Assembly (NCBI RefSeq): GCF_030936135.1
Contig: NC_082599.1
Span: 2,280,847 to 2,344,846 of the forward strand
From: Gavia stellata
Lineage: Eukaryota > Chordata > Aves > Gaviiformes > Gaviidae
Direction of reading: 5' to 3'
Length of the DNA: 64,000 bases
Positions 40,101 through 52,100 of this stretch are shown one piece after another; position 1 is the first letter of the stretch; each line of letters begins with the position of its first letter. The translations under genes were made by a program, and so were the position numbers. The notes under the pieces were generated by a model that worked only from the letters and a program-made list of their open reading frames with translations, made no database searches and was not told the origin of the DNA.

Positions 40101-42454
40101 CTGTGACTGCCTGGTCATGATAGAGCCCATTGCTCTGGACACATGGAGCTACATGAGGGTTATCCATCCAGTGTGGCATCCCAAGATGTTAATGTAGCAA
40201 AGCAGAATTCAATTTAGTAAGATCAGCTTGATTTCTTGGCTTGAAGTCCAGCCTAGGGGATGGTGTGGCAGTAACGAGTGGGAAGGAAGATAAAGGGGAG
40301 CAGGGAAGTGTTGTGGGATCCATCAGACAGGAGTTCTCAGGTCCATAAGTACGCTAGTCCTGGTGAGAGCCTCCCTATGAAAGCCAACGTGACTTCTCTT
40401 CTGAGGAAGGCAGCACAGGCTATGTGTACTTTGGCAGAGCGTTATAGGCAGAAAAAACAACCTTATAGATGTGACAATTGTATTAGTCCCTCGCAAGAGC
40501 AGTATCCTGATAGAGCTACCCGAAGTGATTCATCTCATACTTTGGCTTTTATTTGAGGAACTGTGGCTCAGGTTAGTCCTGTCTAAAATGAAAGACTGAC
40601 ACTAAGGCGAGCAGGTCATACTCAGGACTTGGGAAGATTCAAGGTCCATCTCAATACTGTTACACCCTGGTGATGCCTCCTAGCACAACCATGTTGACCC
40701 CTTTTTGGTGCAGCCATTTGAAATGATTGACAGACTTTTTTGTAGCATGACGGTCTGCTCTGACTCTTTTTTTTTTTTTAGTTCTGCTGCTTTATCTCTT
40801 TAGCTGTGTAGTGGAAGCATCTTTGACATGGCTGTTTTCACACTGACAGCACCACGGTGGATCCCCGGGAAAAGCTCGTCGTTCTCCAGAAGACATATGA
40901 GGAGATAGAAAGCACAGTGTCCCGGGTGGTGGAGAAGGACTACAAGCTCCCCATGGATGACCTGTTGCCCCTACTGATGTATGTTGTATCCCGAGCAAAG
41001 TAAGTGGAAGCTTTTCATTTCCCAGTCCTGTTGTTGTGCGATAACCCCAATCAGGGAAAGGACAGCCACGTTTTCAGGCCAAATAGTTTAAATGAAAAAC
41101 TGGGGTTTGTGTTATAACATGCGTTTTCCTGAGTTGTATTTGGGTTTCTGTGTGCTACTGTCTGCCAGCTGTGGTGTGATGATGTTGGCCGTGATATAAA
41201 GTGTCTAGGGACTTTCGGAGTGTCCATCTCTTACCCAAGAGGATAGCTCAGGGTTGTCATGGGAAATGCGCTCTTACCTGCATCTCAGATTACTGTAGAA
41301 ATAGAAACATGAAGCCTTTGAAGGCCAATTGTTGATGCCTTCAAGGCATCATCTATACATCATACATCTTCTATTTTCCATTCTCAGTGGGGCACTGTGA
41401 TTCAGTTTGGGGACTAGGAAGGTCTTGAACACTGACCATCTAGTAAGTAGACTTTCCTGTGTAGGAATGACTGTAAATGTAACACGTTTCTGCCAAGGAG
41501 GCTCTGCCTGTGCTTGCTTTCACTGGAACTGCAGGAACCTGCTTACATCCAGTGTAATGAAACTGTACTTTTTTTTTTTTCCCCTGGCAAATTTGAGTCA
41601 AAATCCTTGACTGACTTCCTGGATATGCTTGGGCTCCAAAAAAAGTTGAAATGTTTAAACTTGGGGCCATGAAATCCAGAAGCTTTTTTTTTCTTGTTGG
41701 ATGGTACAGGTTTGTTTGTTAGGCAGCTTTCTCGACTGTAGATGAGAGAGGAGGGGAATAATCGAGACTGTATAAAATGGAAGACTTTAAATTTTCTTAT
41801 GATCAAGCAGCTTTGCTGAGATCTAGTCATGCCAGATACCTCAAGGACTCAGTCACCAAAAGATCAAGGTGATGTACAAGGAATCAGCAATGGACTACCA
41901 GATCTGTGATTCTCTCCATAATCTAATTTCAAACATACGCCCACAAACACCGGTGCCCAGAGATTTTTTCTAGTTGTGACTTTTTTTTTCCTAGAATACA
42001 GCACCTGGGAGCTGAAATCCATCTGATCAGAGACTTGATGGACCCCACCAATCAAGGAGGACTGTACGACTTTCTGTTAACAGCACTGGAGGTAAGGAAA
42101 TGTTTTCAACGGTGACAGTTGCAAGCTGCGTTAGCCTTTCTTGAGTAGCAGAGACACTGATGTGTTACACTATCCTGTAATTTTGGAGGGCTGTTTATAT
42201 GCCTAGCACAGGTTATTTTCCTTCTAGGCTAGAGAATATGCTTATCTTTCATTTATAATGTGCAGATGTAATCTTTTGTCTAGCCTGTGGGGCAGCATGG
42301 CTTCCCTTTGTGGGCAAGAGACCAGATTTTGGCCCGAAGTTCCAAAACTTCTCCATAATGGTTTGCTGTTTTCCTTGCCCAGTCATGCTATGAACACATA
42401 CAGAGGATGAGACTCCACCAAAGAGAGAACTGCCACGTGACTCACAGCTCCTGA
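14403..42454 (+). CDS. ALS2CL: ALS2 C-terminal-like protein (25 coding exons, 951 aa)
   Basis: The joined exons are 14403-14508, 15399-15591, 17440-17505, 18362-18527, 18983-19111, 19436-19555, 21356-21432, 21838-21904, 22611-22807, 25256-25321, 26121-26219, 27972-28130, 28436-28547, 30066-30143, 31643-31770, 32903-33076, 33659-33752, 34334-34491, 36035-36103, 37131-37304, 38924-38966, 39684-39745, 40850-40999, 41995-42091 and 42383-42454. Every junction is GT-AG and keeps the frame, totalling 2856 nt including TGA. The product closely matches human ALS2CL in length (about 953 aa) and order: a DH-like N-terminus, a PH-like part, MORN repeats and a VPS9 domain, without the RCC1-like domain of ALS2/alsin. 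The family binds Rab5, has weak guanine-nucleotide exchange activity, associates with alsin and affects endosome dynamics. The start is the ATG three bases after an acceptor (AG at 14398-14399). It gives [20 protein letters not shown], which resembles the human N-terminus. No frameshift or premature stop was seen. Confidence 0.95.
17730..17832 (-). mobile_element. CR1 LINE 3'-end fragment in ALS2CL intron 3
   Basis: The plus strand shows the reverse complement of a CR1 terminus: ACAGAATCAC, then GGTTGGAAAAGACC, then a 'tgtaagatcatcaagtccaa' block and CCACCAACCCAACACTACCATG. Only about 100 bp of the 3' end remains, with no coding part. It is antisense to the host gene. Confidence 0.9.
19436..22807 (+). 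other. ALS2CL: ALS2CL exons 6-9: PH-like region
   Basis: These exons encode residues 221-373. The part up to about residue 327 has a PH-like alternation of beta strands: [14 protein letters not shown], then [13 protein letters not shown], then [18 protein letters not shown]. It ends in a helix, [15 protein letters not shown], matching the C-terminal PH helix. The same arrangement is known in alsin and human ALS2CL. The end of exon 9 enters the first MORN repeat. Confidence 0.8.
21460..21482 (+). repeat. A23 homopolymer in ALS2CL intron 7
   Basis: Twenty-three A residues starting 28 bp after exon 7. It is a simple repeat and not the tail of an identified retroelement. Confidence 0.9.
26345..26450 (-). 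mobile_element. CR1 LINE 3'-end fragment in ALS2CL intron 11
   Basis: About 105 bp of CR1 terminus in antisense: CACAGAATCATGGAATCATT, then a diverged GGTTGCAAAAGACC, then CCATCAACCCAACACCACCATG. It is the same family as the copy at 17.73 kb. Confidence 0.9.
27571..27586 (+). repeat. G7-T-G8 tract in ALS2CL intron 11
   Basis: Two G runs separated by a single T (G7 at 27571-27577, G8 at 27579-27586). Confidence 0.85.
29503..29554 (+). mobile_element. Very short CR1 3' terminus in ALS2CL intron 13
   Basis: It reads TCAAAGGTCTTTTCCAACCT and then ends ATGATTCTATGATTCTATG. That is the sense-orientation CR1 3' end with its characteristic 8-bp direct repeats. Only about 50 bp remains. Confidence 0.85.
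37919..38572 (+). mobile_element. CR1 LINE fragment (3' 0.65 kb) in ALS2CL intron 20
   Basis: It encodes the C-terminal part of CR1 ORF2 in one open frame (37924-38487, 187 codons), with [20 protein letters not shown] and [18 protein letters not shown], ending at a natural stop. It is followed by the 3' UTR block TTGGACTGGATGATCTCCAG and AGGTCCCTTCCAACCCC, then ATTCTGTGATTCTGTG. The copy is 5'-truncated and lacks endonuclease and reverse transcriptase, so it cannot move. It is sense to ALS2CL and of a different subfamily from the AAAAGACC copies. Confidence 0.95.
39104..39389 (-). mobile_element. CR1 LINE 3'-end fragment in ALS2CL intron 21
   Basis: About 285 bp, antisense to the host gene. 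It starts with AGAATCGCAGAATCATTAAG and GGTTGGAAAAGACC. It then carries the complement of the ORF2 C-terminus, with GGATGGTGACTCCACCACCT and GGCAGCCTGTTCCAGTGTTT as landmarks. With the copy at 37.92-38.57 kb it forms an inverted pair around exon 21. Confidence 0.95.
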
Positions 42455-43740
42455 GCCCGAGGACCTGAAGGGAGCCTCCTCGCTGCTGCACTTTCTTGAC
42501 CAAACACTGTTGGATGAAGAAGCAATCAAACCACAGCTCTTCCAGCTGCCTTTAAAAAAGGAAGAACAGTTATTTATCAGATGAGGGTTTCTTGCTGGGT
42601 TTTCCCTTGGACTAGCTATGATCGTAAAGCACAGACTTACAGATGCTGTGGGCTAAAAGCCTTCAATACGCAACCTCAGTTTGCGTTTGGGAATCTCTTT
42701 GCGGAAAGTGGCCAAGGTTTCTTTTGCCCCGTAGTTTTATTTCACTTTCCTGCAAATAGCAATTTGCCTTGAAACCTCGTTTAACTGTTCTCTCAGATGC
42801 TGTGTTTGTTTTGCACTGGTGAACTGACATAAGGGAGGTTATTTTATAGAAAGCAGTTAAATGAAACCACAAGAACTGTTTTGGTGGGACTATTTCTGGT
42901 TGGCAGAAATGTGGCGTGGACAGGGGAGGCCAACTCCATGCTCCTGAACAACCTGTTCCTGGAGTGAGGTGGCTTCTCTTGTATCCCTTAAGAGGAAGGT
43001 TTTTCCATTCCTCTTCCTACCTATGCAAAACTCGTACCTCTGTTGCATTGTAAAGCTGCTATTGACTAACTTCCTTGTTTTATGACACTTACAAGAGTAT
43101 ATTTATACTCTGCAGACTCCTGTTAAATCTCAGGGATATCACACTTGCATCTTGAACATGCTAGTGCTGCTTTCTAATTCTGCAGGGGTTCCCGCGTGCC
43201 TAATAGAAAGGACTTACATTGTCCTCGGGTGAGAAATTTCAAATCCTGGTGAGACAAAACATAAAACCACCTGGCTTTCTGCACTGACAGAGCTGCAAAA
43301 ACACTGGTTTTCCTAGGTGCACAGCTTTGTGCTGACAGATCACCCACTGACACCAGTGGGGTACAAATCAGATTAGAATTGGGCTGGGTTTTACGCTGCC
43401 TTTATAAAAGGCAAATGTATATTTGGTATCCTGTTCCTATCAGACAAAAATAGTAATGTCTGAGTTGCATATTTAGAGCAAAAGCTCTTTTGAACTAGAT
43501 TTTAACCTGGGTGGTTTTTTTTTTTTTTTTTACAGTTTGACTTTAAATTGTCCAGGTCTGTGACTTCAGGAAAACAAAACAAAACTCTACAGACTGTTTC
43601 CTTCTGTTTATCACAAGTATTATGCTTTAATAAATAGTACACTGATTACAATAGTTAATATATTGGTATGAGAGTATCCTAATGTATGTTTTACAGTAAC
43701 TTTGTATTTAAATAAAGCTGTTTAATTTTTAAGAGAGATT
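42455..43740 (+). terminator. ALS2CL: ALS2CL 3' UTR and polyadenylation signals
   Basis: After the TGA at 42452-42454 the sequence is AT-rich and non-coding. Canonical AATAAA hexamers lie at 43629-43634 and 43711-43716. The second is followed by an AT-rich stretch and then T-rich sequence, so cleavage near 43.73-43.74 kb is the best guess, giving a 3' UTR of about 1.3 kb. A T17 run lies at 43515-43531. Confidence 0.7.
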
Positions 43741-43879
43741 CCAGACTTGCATACTTCTTATTCCAATCTTTTTGCTGTCTTCAGGCATTTGAGAATTTGC
43801 TTTCCTCTCTTTAACTTTAGAAAATATATGGCTCCCTTACTGCCTTGATCATTCATAGGAATGGAGAATTTGAACTATA

Positions 43880-46168
43880 AATCAGTATCCTAATGCAGTT
43901 TTATTGATTCAGTCTCTCTTACAATTAATTTTTGTGCTTCTGGTCCCTGCCGAATCAGTAAGGAAAACATGGCTTAAACTTTAAGATAATTTCCTGCAGT
44001 TAAACCATTATTTCTTACCCCATTGTCTTGCACTGATCATGCTAAGCCTTAGCAGGCCTTAAGAAGGACAGCTGTTACATATCTTCAGAGCTGAAGATGC
44101 TGTGGTGTAGAGACAGCTCAGGTGAAGAGAAAGTGAGTGAGGAGTTGAGACCCACCTTCCTTTACTTGAACACCTCTTCAGCCATCCTACCGTGCTGGTC
44201 TATCTATCTTCTTCCTTACCAGTGTTCCACAGGGAAGAGGAACTAACTGCAGAAATGATGCCTCTTCCCTGAGAACCGCTGCCTGAATTTTTGCATCACA
44301 GCAAACTCAAGCCATCCATCCAAATGAGGATGTAGTCTGCTGGAGAGTAGAGTGCCTAAACTGGTCCTGGGTACATTGAGATACTGGGTTCTCGGTGTAA
44401 AAGCTAGACTTGTGTTTTTGCTGTTTTCACACAGCAAAGCCAAGCCGTTCCAGCTTCATGGGACATGAAATGAAAAGTACTGTTCATCTAAGCAAAAGCC
44501 TTTATAAAATTGTCGTGTCTAAAGGGGTTGGTGCCAATACCAGTTACACAGCATGCGGTGAGACTGGGGAATACAAGACCAAAACCATGCTTTCCTACCA
44601 ATACACTGATCGTCAGCTTTAAACCATTGTGTCTTACCTCTATGAAATCTCACCTTATTCATATAAAGAAGAAAGCTCCAGCTGCCTGTCTTTGAGAATG
44701 TAAACAGCTGTAAGTAACAGCTGTGAACTTTTAATTTCTGAGTTGCTTAAAACTGGCAGTTTTCCAGTCTAAAGAAACACCCTGCCAGAAGATTGAATCA
44801 CTGAGATGTAGTCACAGCTGTTACAAAAAAAAAAAATCTGTTTCCTCCATACTGCATTCTTCCATGCTCTGGGTATTGATTTTAATTTAAGGTACGATTT
44901 ATGCAGAAATTCTACTAGAAATTAGGACATGCAAAGTGCATGCATGTACAAACTCCACAGGATTATCTAGAAAACAATGAGATTTTGCAGCCTACTGAAG
45001 ATATCTACTATTGCACTTTCTAAACATATGGTTATTAGTTGCTCTTACTGGTCATCTCGTTGAAAATTGAGGAAGTTCTTGAGCTATAATTCAAGTGAGC
45101 CCTAAAGGGGCAACTAAGGTAACAGTGTGCAGCCATTTGTGCTTCTGGGCTTTCTCACCAACCAGTAAACGCAAGAGGGGTACTTCACTGGAAATGGTCT
45201 TTTAGCCCAAGGGTAGCATTCAGGTTGCAAATTGTGCTATGTAACCATGCAGTAGTGCTATTTGGTGTGTTAACAGCATGGCTTTTTTAGGAGATAATAC
45301 GAGGCTACCTGCTAGCTTCCCTGATTAATTAAACCTCTGCTTGACAAAATACTGTGCCTTGAAATAGCATGTAGAAATGTGAGAGTACATTCAAGTCCCT
45401 CCTTCTGAGCTTGGGTGGATCACATGCTTGAACTATTAGTGGCAGATTCTCTATCAGGACTCCAGCTTCCTGACATGTTCAATTTAATCCTGCAGGCCCT
45501 GCAGCAGTACGAATGCTGACCCTAATCGAGATCTTCAGCTTTAGAGAGATGCCATTGTACAGGAAAATAGTACAGTCAGCTCTTCCACATCCAGGCTACA
45601 GCTGTTGAGCCTGCTCAGGCTTCAAGGGAAGCTAAGTAACTAGGGTCCTTTAATATTAAAAAAAAAAAAAAAAAAGGCTGAGCTGCACCTGGAAGCAGGA
45701 CAGGTCTTAAAGCAATTTAGGTGTGACCAGACAGAGCAGAGCTTAACTGCCAGAGCCTGCAGTGCAGGTTTGCTGTCTGTATACAATGCTCTCAGAAGCT
45801 GAGGGAGTAAGGTGCAGACCACTGCAATCTCAGTGTTTAGCCCTGACAGACCTAGACTTGATCCACTGAGAATTTCTCTTCCCCTTCCCTGAATGCACAC
45901 TCGCCAGCAGGGCTCATGATCTAATACTAACATGATTTGGGTTTTTCCTTTATCTGAGATTTTTTTTTTCCTGTCCAATTACTCTAGATGCTCAAATGCT
46001 GTCAACTTAAGTAGTATTCAGTCTTCTTATGAATGTACTCTCTCCCCACTCTATATTAAGGCTCTTTGTACTTAAACTGCAACAGCTATTAAACAGGGAG
46101 GAGTCAGTCTTCTACAACCACCCGTTTTGCAAAAGGTTCATTTTACAGAGAACTGAATAAATAGGAAG
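43880..46168 (-). terminator. JMJD4: Presumed JMJD4 3' UTR and polyadenylation signal
   Basis: Downstream of the JMJD4 stop, the only canonical minus-strand AATAAA I found is at 43905-43900, giving a 3' UTR of about 2.3 kb. Several ATTAAA-type alternatives lie closer to the stop (near 44.73, 45.48 and 45.65 kb), so a shorter UTR is possible. The interval also contains an A18 run (45658-45675). No other gene is visible. Confidence 0.45.
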
Positions 46169-49100
46169 TTAGAGTAGCGCTGTATCTATTGCTGCTTTCA
46201 AGTGGTGGAGTAATGCCTCCGGAGGTGGAGAAAGTGACGTCAGGTCTAGTTTCTTGAAATCTTCATTAGCACTCAATGATGTTAACACCTTCACAGTCCT
46301 CTTTAAATCAAACACTGCATGGAGCATGCCCAAAGTGGAAATGGCAGCTTTTGGAGTGTTCTTTGCCGAAGCTTCGTCATCGAGGCCCTTTTCCAAGACA
46401 GAAATCCTGTTCTCTGCAATAATTTTGAGGAAGTTGTAGAACTCCTTGTAGTCTATACCTGTGCAAGACTTCATGATCAACTAGGGGAAGAAAAAAAAAA
46501 CCAGCATTGAAATGGAAACAACACTCTCTTACTTACAGTAAGAATTACAAAAACGTATTTTATCAAGCTAGTAACTATCTGGAATCATAAGTAACCATGT
46601 TTAATCGTATTTTTTTTTTTAATTCTCCACTGGCACTAAAATTCTTTATCTTCCTTGAAATGCCACTAGCCCCAAAAGCAACAGTCTGTTTCTTCTAAGT
46701 AAGTACTAAATGGCTGTGTTTTATGAAACTATTTTTGAAGGATATCAACCTAGCAGCAGTAACAGCCTCCAGAAATAAACTTTACATTTGTTTCATGCTC
46801 AAGATTTTTGAAGCGTACAAGATAGAACACTGCTCTATATATTTACGTGTTCTGAAAGCATCACTTTACAGACACAAACCTGCTGCCACCTTCACCCTAA
46901 TTTTGCTTGTTTCATATTCACTGTTTCATCATGAATGGTCTTCAAACCAGTTCTTCTGTGTGGGGTCTGTCTTATCAGTTCTTCTGTTTACATGAAAAAG
47001 CACTTCTATTTTATAAGGGGAACATAAATACTACATAAAGGATTGGTCTTGTTGTGAATACTAACATTGATGGTTGAAGAAGAGCAGTCGAAGCATTAGT
47101 TTTTCAGACAACATCCTAAACTCCTTGACATAGCAAATATGCACTGGCACAAGCCTTTTCCTATATCGCTAAAGTAATGTTTGATCTGCAAAATGAACCT
47201 GTCACCAGTTCCTACTTTTGTACGAAACATGTACTAATTCCAGGTATGAGGTTAAGGACTTGTGTGTCTTAGAACTCATAAGGTGGTGCAGTGCACCCTG
47301 GAAATACATGATCCTCTAACTGAGAGTCAGGCAGCCAGCATCCTGTTGTTATACCTGGCATTGTAGGTGCCAATCATCCATAGGGTCCTTCCATTCATTG
47401 ATTTCCCGCTGGACAGCTGCTAATTCATCCTGCAGGAAGCACCACATTATAGCCACATTGCAGCCATTCACCCAGTTGTGGTTAATGGAAATGGTATCCT
47501 CCTGAAGGAATAATTTAAATGGTTACTACACTCTGCATAGGAAAGAGTCAGAAAACAGCTGTAACACCACTGATGCTGCAAAATGTAAAATCATATTCCT
47601 TGGCACAGGAAATGCTTCTTTGGCACCAATACCCGCACTGCGCTGAAAGGCTGTCTCTTTCTAATGTCCTTGAACAGTCAAATCTTGTTTCACTCTGTAA
47701 ACTGGCAAATGTCTCTAGTTCCTGTGTCTGAGCATACCTTTTAAGGGCACAAATGTGGAAGAAGGTGGTGGGGAGAAAGGAACAAGGTTGTTAATTTTGG
47801 TTTGTAATCACGAAGACCAATTTGTTAGCATTTTCCATCATTAAATTACAATTTAGAGTTGGAAACCAAGACTAACAGCCTCACCATAAGTCCACCTCAC
47901 CTAGCATCCTATTTCTCAGTGACTAGTAGCATCTAACGAGGAAAAGCAAAAAAAAAGAGGGTACAGACAGCTTCTTCAATTGTACACTTTCCCAGCTTTC
48001 AGTGGTCAATGACTCAAGGAGCTTATGAGTTTGGGCTTGCTTTTAGCCACTATCTTGAGCAGCCACTGATAGACCTTTCCTCCGTGAATCTCTAAACTTT
48101 TTTGCAGCCCAGTTACTTTTTGGCATCCTCAACACGCTGCGGCAATAAAAGTTTGATCTGATTCAAGCCTGCTGCCTGATTATCTCTCTGTGTTATGAAA
48201 AGGTTGGTATCAGTTATCTTACCAGATTGTAAACTTGATGATGCCATCCACTGGGGATGAAGACTATCTCCCCTGCTTCCTGCACAATTTCAACAGGGGG
48301 TTGACTTTGGTCGTAGCGAGGGTAAACACTCCTGTCCTGAAGACTAGGTGCAGTCACATCAAAGGGCAAGTTGCCATGGCGGTCTTTCAGATACTCCTCC
48401 TGTCCTGCGGGGTACAACAGCCATTTCTTTCTCCCACATATATTGGCTGACCAGCTATAGGAACGGAAGACATCAGCATGGAATGGGGTCCTGTGAGGCA
48501 AATCAGAGGTTTAAGTAAACACAACACCTAAATGCTGTAAGATGAATTAAAGTCTGTGAGGATCAGAAACACACACGAAAATCAACCTTTATTATGCAAA
48601 CCTGATCCCAAACTGTCATCCTCTTAATTTAATTTTGACTGCTTTAAGTATTAAAACGCCACTATATCTACACAGTATTGCAGTATTTTATATCCCTGTG
48701 CTTCTCTATCAGTTAGTTTTGAATCTGTCCCACAAATACCTCAATGGCAGGAGATTCTGTGATGTGAACTGATGAGAATAGTGTAAATGCCACTTTATCA
48801 CCAATGCTAGACTTCATTTTTCACCTGCAAAGTATTTGACCAACTCATCAGCACCCCTCTGAGGCTTCTGTTGACTCTGCAAATCACAAGCAGCTGATGA
48901 TCCTCAGGGAGTTTCTGCTCCAAAACCTTATACAAGCTAGCTGACAACTTTTGCAGATTTTGTGCACACAGTTCAGGGCTTTTTGAAATGCAAGAGCACT
49001 TTAGCTGACTGCATAAGGACAGCTCACATCCAAAACCAAATGAGCTGCTTGAGAAACAAGACTGGCTGGGTTCAGGTACAACGCTATACCGTATGGCCAC

Positions 49101-52100
49101 ACTCTGCCTCTGCAGCATGATGCTATCCTGGAGTACAATGAGATAATCCCCTGTAACACTAAATCTTAAAAATGAGTATGTAAGAATGACAGAAACCACA
49201 CTGCCTTACCATGAACCTTTAGGTCCCATGTAGACAAACCGGTAATCATCCACAGCTATAGCATCCCAGTATTCATTCAGCCAGTCGGATGAGAAATACA
49301 CAGGGGTTGTATAAACATCTTGCTCGGGGAAAGCTCTTAGAAAGATAATATGTTGGAAATCGGTCTCAGAAAAATGCAGCATTGCTCCTTCTACTTCAGT
49401 TCCCAAAACCCAGATACAGTGACCAATCAGGTCTCTAGCAGGCCATGAACACTTAGCTGCTATCTCCTTTATATTATTGGGAACTCTGAGTTGTATGTAA
49501 AATGCACGCAACAGTGCTTTTCTGCCTCCCAGGAAAGCCGTGAAGGTTAACTACTATTTGGGAGACTCCTAATTATGGCAAAGACAGCTCCTAATAAACA
49601 CATTCTCTTTAGATGAGACACCTGCAAGACAGGTTGTCCAACTGGATGACAGGTTGGGGGTGTGAGGGTTACGAGGAAAGCCTGGCTGTGGGATTTTGAC
49701 AAGTGTGTGGCCTCCTCCCAGAGGATATGCTGCCCCTTTCCCATCCTAGGCTGCATGTGCAGACCTTCTGTAGCAAGCCACAGCACCGCTATCAGGGAAA
49801 GCAGACAAACAGGGAGGCAAAGACTGACGAACTTCCTCTGTTATAAGGTACTGGCACACTCAAAAACAAAAATGAGGTATCACACGAAAGTTGGATTAAG
49901 AGCAGGATATGTTTAAGGAAGAAGAGATTTGAGTGAAAAGACATAAAAGTCCTACACAGACATGGGGAACGAACAATGCATCCACTTGCAAGCAGCAGGC
50001 CGGAGGAGAAGGAAAGCCAGAACAGGGTGAAGAGAACTATAATGACTGGGAAGGTTAACAGAAAAGAAAATGGATAATAAAGGATTATAACTCACACGTG
50101 CTCAATGAATTAAATATGGTTAGAATCACAGAATCACAGAATCAGTACGGTTGGAAAAGACCTGTAAGATCATCGAGTCCAACCTGGGGGGGGGGGGGGG
50201 GGGGGGGGGGAACCACAAAAAAAAAACAAAAAAACACAACACAACCACAAAACCCACGCCACACAACAACAATAACAAGCCACAACCCACCCAACACCAC
50301 ACAGCACCATGTCCATCAAGCTACATCCCACAATGCCACATCCACACGCTCCTTGAATACCTCCAGGGAGGGTGACTCTACCACCTCCCTGGGCAGCCTA
50401 TTCCAGTGTTTCACCACTCTCTCAGTGAAGAACTTTTTCCTAATGTCTAGCCTGAACCTCCCCTGTCGCAACTTGAGGCCATTTCCTCTAGTCCTGTCAC
50501 TAGTCACTTGGGAGAAGAGACCAACACCCACCTCTCTGCAACCCCCTTTCAGGTAGTTGTAGAGAGCGATAAGGTCTCCCCTCAGCCTCCTCTTCTCCAG
50601 GCTAAACAACCCCAGCTCGCTCAGCCGCTCCTCATAAGACTTGTGTTCCAGACCCCTCACCAGCTTCGTTGCCCTTCTCTGGACACGCTCCAGCACCTCA
50701 ATGTCCTTCTTGTAGTGAGGGGCCCAAAACTGAACACAGTATTCGAGGTGCGGCCTCACCAGAGCCGAGTACAGAGGCATGATCACCTCCCTGCTCCTGC
50801 TGGCCACACCATTTCTGATGCAAGCCAGGATGCCGTTGGCCTTCTTGGCCACCTGGGCACACTGCTGGCTCATATTCAGCCGGGTGTCGATCAACACCCC
50901 CAGGTCCTTTTCTGCAGGGGAACTTTCCAGCCACTCATCCCCAAGCCTGTAGCGTTGCCTGGGGTTGTTGTGGCCGAAGTGTAGAACCCGGCACTTGGCC
51001 TTATTGAACTTCATCCGGTTGGCCTCAGCCCATCGATCCAGCCTGTCCAGATCCCTCTGCAGAGCCTTCCTACCCTCAAGCAGATCAACACTCCCTCCCA
51101 ACTTGGTGTCATCTGCAAACTTGCTGAGGGAGCACTCTATCCCCTCATCCAGATCATCAATGAAGATATTAAACAAGACCGGTCCCCCTTCTTTGTAAGA
51201 AGTAAGGTTTGCACTGTAGCAGTCAAACATATATGCCAAATGTTACAGCCACACAGTTTCCACAGGGATAACAGAGTCATGTACAATATAGATGAAAAGG
51301 AAAGCGCTCAAGAATGTCAGCCTCTTTGGGAAACAATGACCTGTCTAAGGATCTTGCCGTGTGAAGTATGCCAAGAACTATGCAGTATAAGACTGATATT
51401 TTGGTGGGCAGGTGCTAACAAACAGCACTGCCGGCATTTAAATGCTCAGGCATTAGAAGATGAGCATTAAGGGTCCGCGGCAGCTCTCTGCTGTGCACGG
51501 TATGCAGGGGTTTCCACAGTGCTCTCTTACCTGCTCAGGTGCCAGTCCTTTAGATACAGGCACCCTCGGGATGAACGGTAGTCATTTTTAATATACTCTT
51601 TCCAGTACTTTATATACTCCTTGAAGGGGAGCTGCTCCTTTGGGTTAGAATTGTACTCCTTGACATCACAGTTGGCAACAGGTACTACAGCCTCTCCTGA
51701 AATATAAACTCTTTGAGCCCAAATGGGGACAGAATAACTGATGCTGAAACAAAACTCCCTTAACCTTATCCACTGCAGCACCCTCTAATATCTGGGCCCT
51801 ATCATGCTAAGGACAGTACAAAAACGTAAAGCAACAATCCCTAGCCAAGCTCTCACTCTCAACACCATCATTCAAGGCAAACATAATTCAGACCAGAAGT
51901 TATTTATTTAATGTAACATGAATTTTCCTCTTAAACTACATTAGGAGTGGGGTATTGTTTCCTATTAAATATTTTAAATATATTAAAAACATTAAATATA
52001 AAATTTTACAGCCTGAAGATATTTCACTGTAACTACAGAATACTTTCCCCTTGCCTGGGGAAAGTGTCAGGCTGCTCCTCTGGTTAACGTTAAGCAGCTA

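Larger units (their letters stand above)
37131..42454 (+). other. ALS2CL: ALS2CL exons 20-25: C-terminal VPS9 domain
   Basis: These exons encode residues ~753-951, the Rab5-family exchange module. Recognisable pieces are [20 protein letters not shown] (exons 20-21), [14 protein letters not shown] (exon 22), the core [20 protein letters not shown] (exon 23) and [14 protein letters not shown]...[13 protein letters not shown] (exon 24). The DDLLPLL..VV.RA core and the later Y.LTALE segment are typical VPS9 conserved positions. Exon 21 is only 43 nt. Confidence 0.9.

Noticed and set aside
40278-40556. 92-codon plus-strand frame considered as a possible retroviral or gene fragment
   Set aside because: No family motif recognised. 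It lies in ALS2CL intron 22 without splice or repeat support.
50508-51198. Plus-strand and other-frame open frames of 77-158 codons
   Set aside because: Shadows of the minus-strand CR1 ORF2 fragment.
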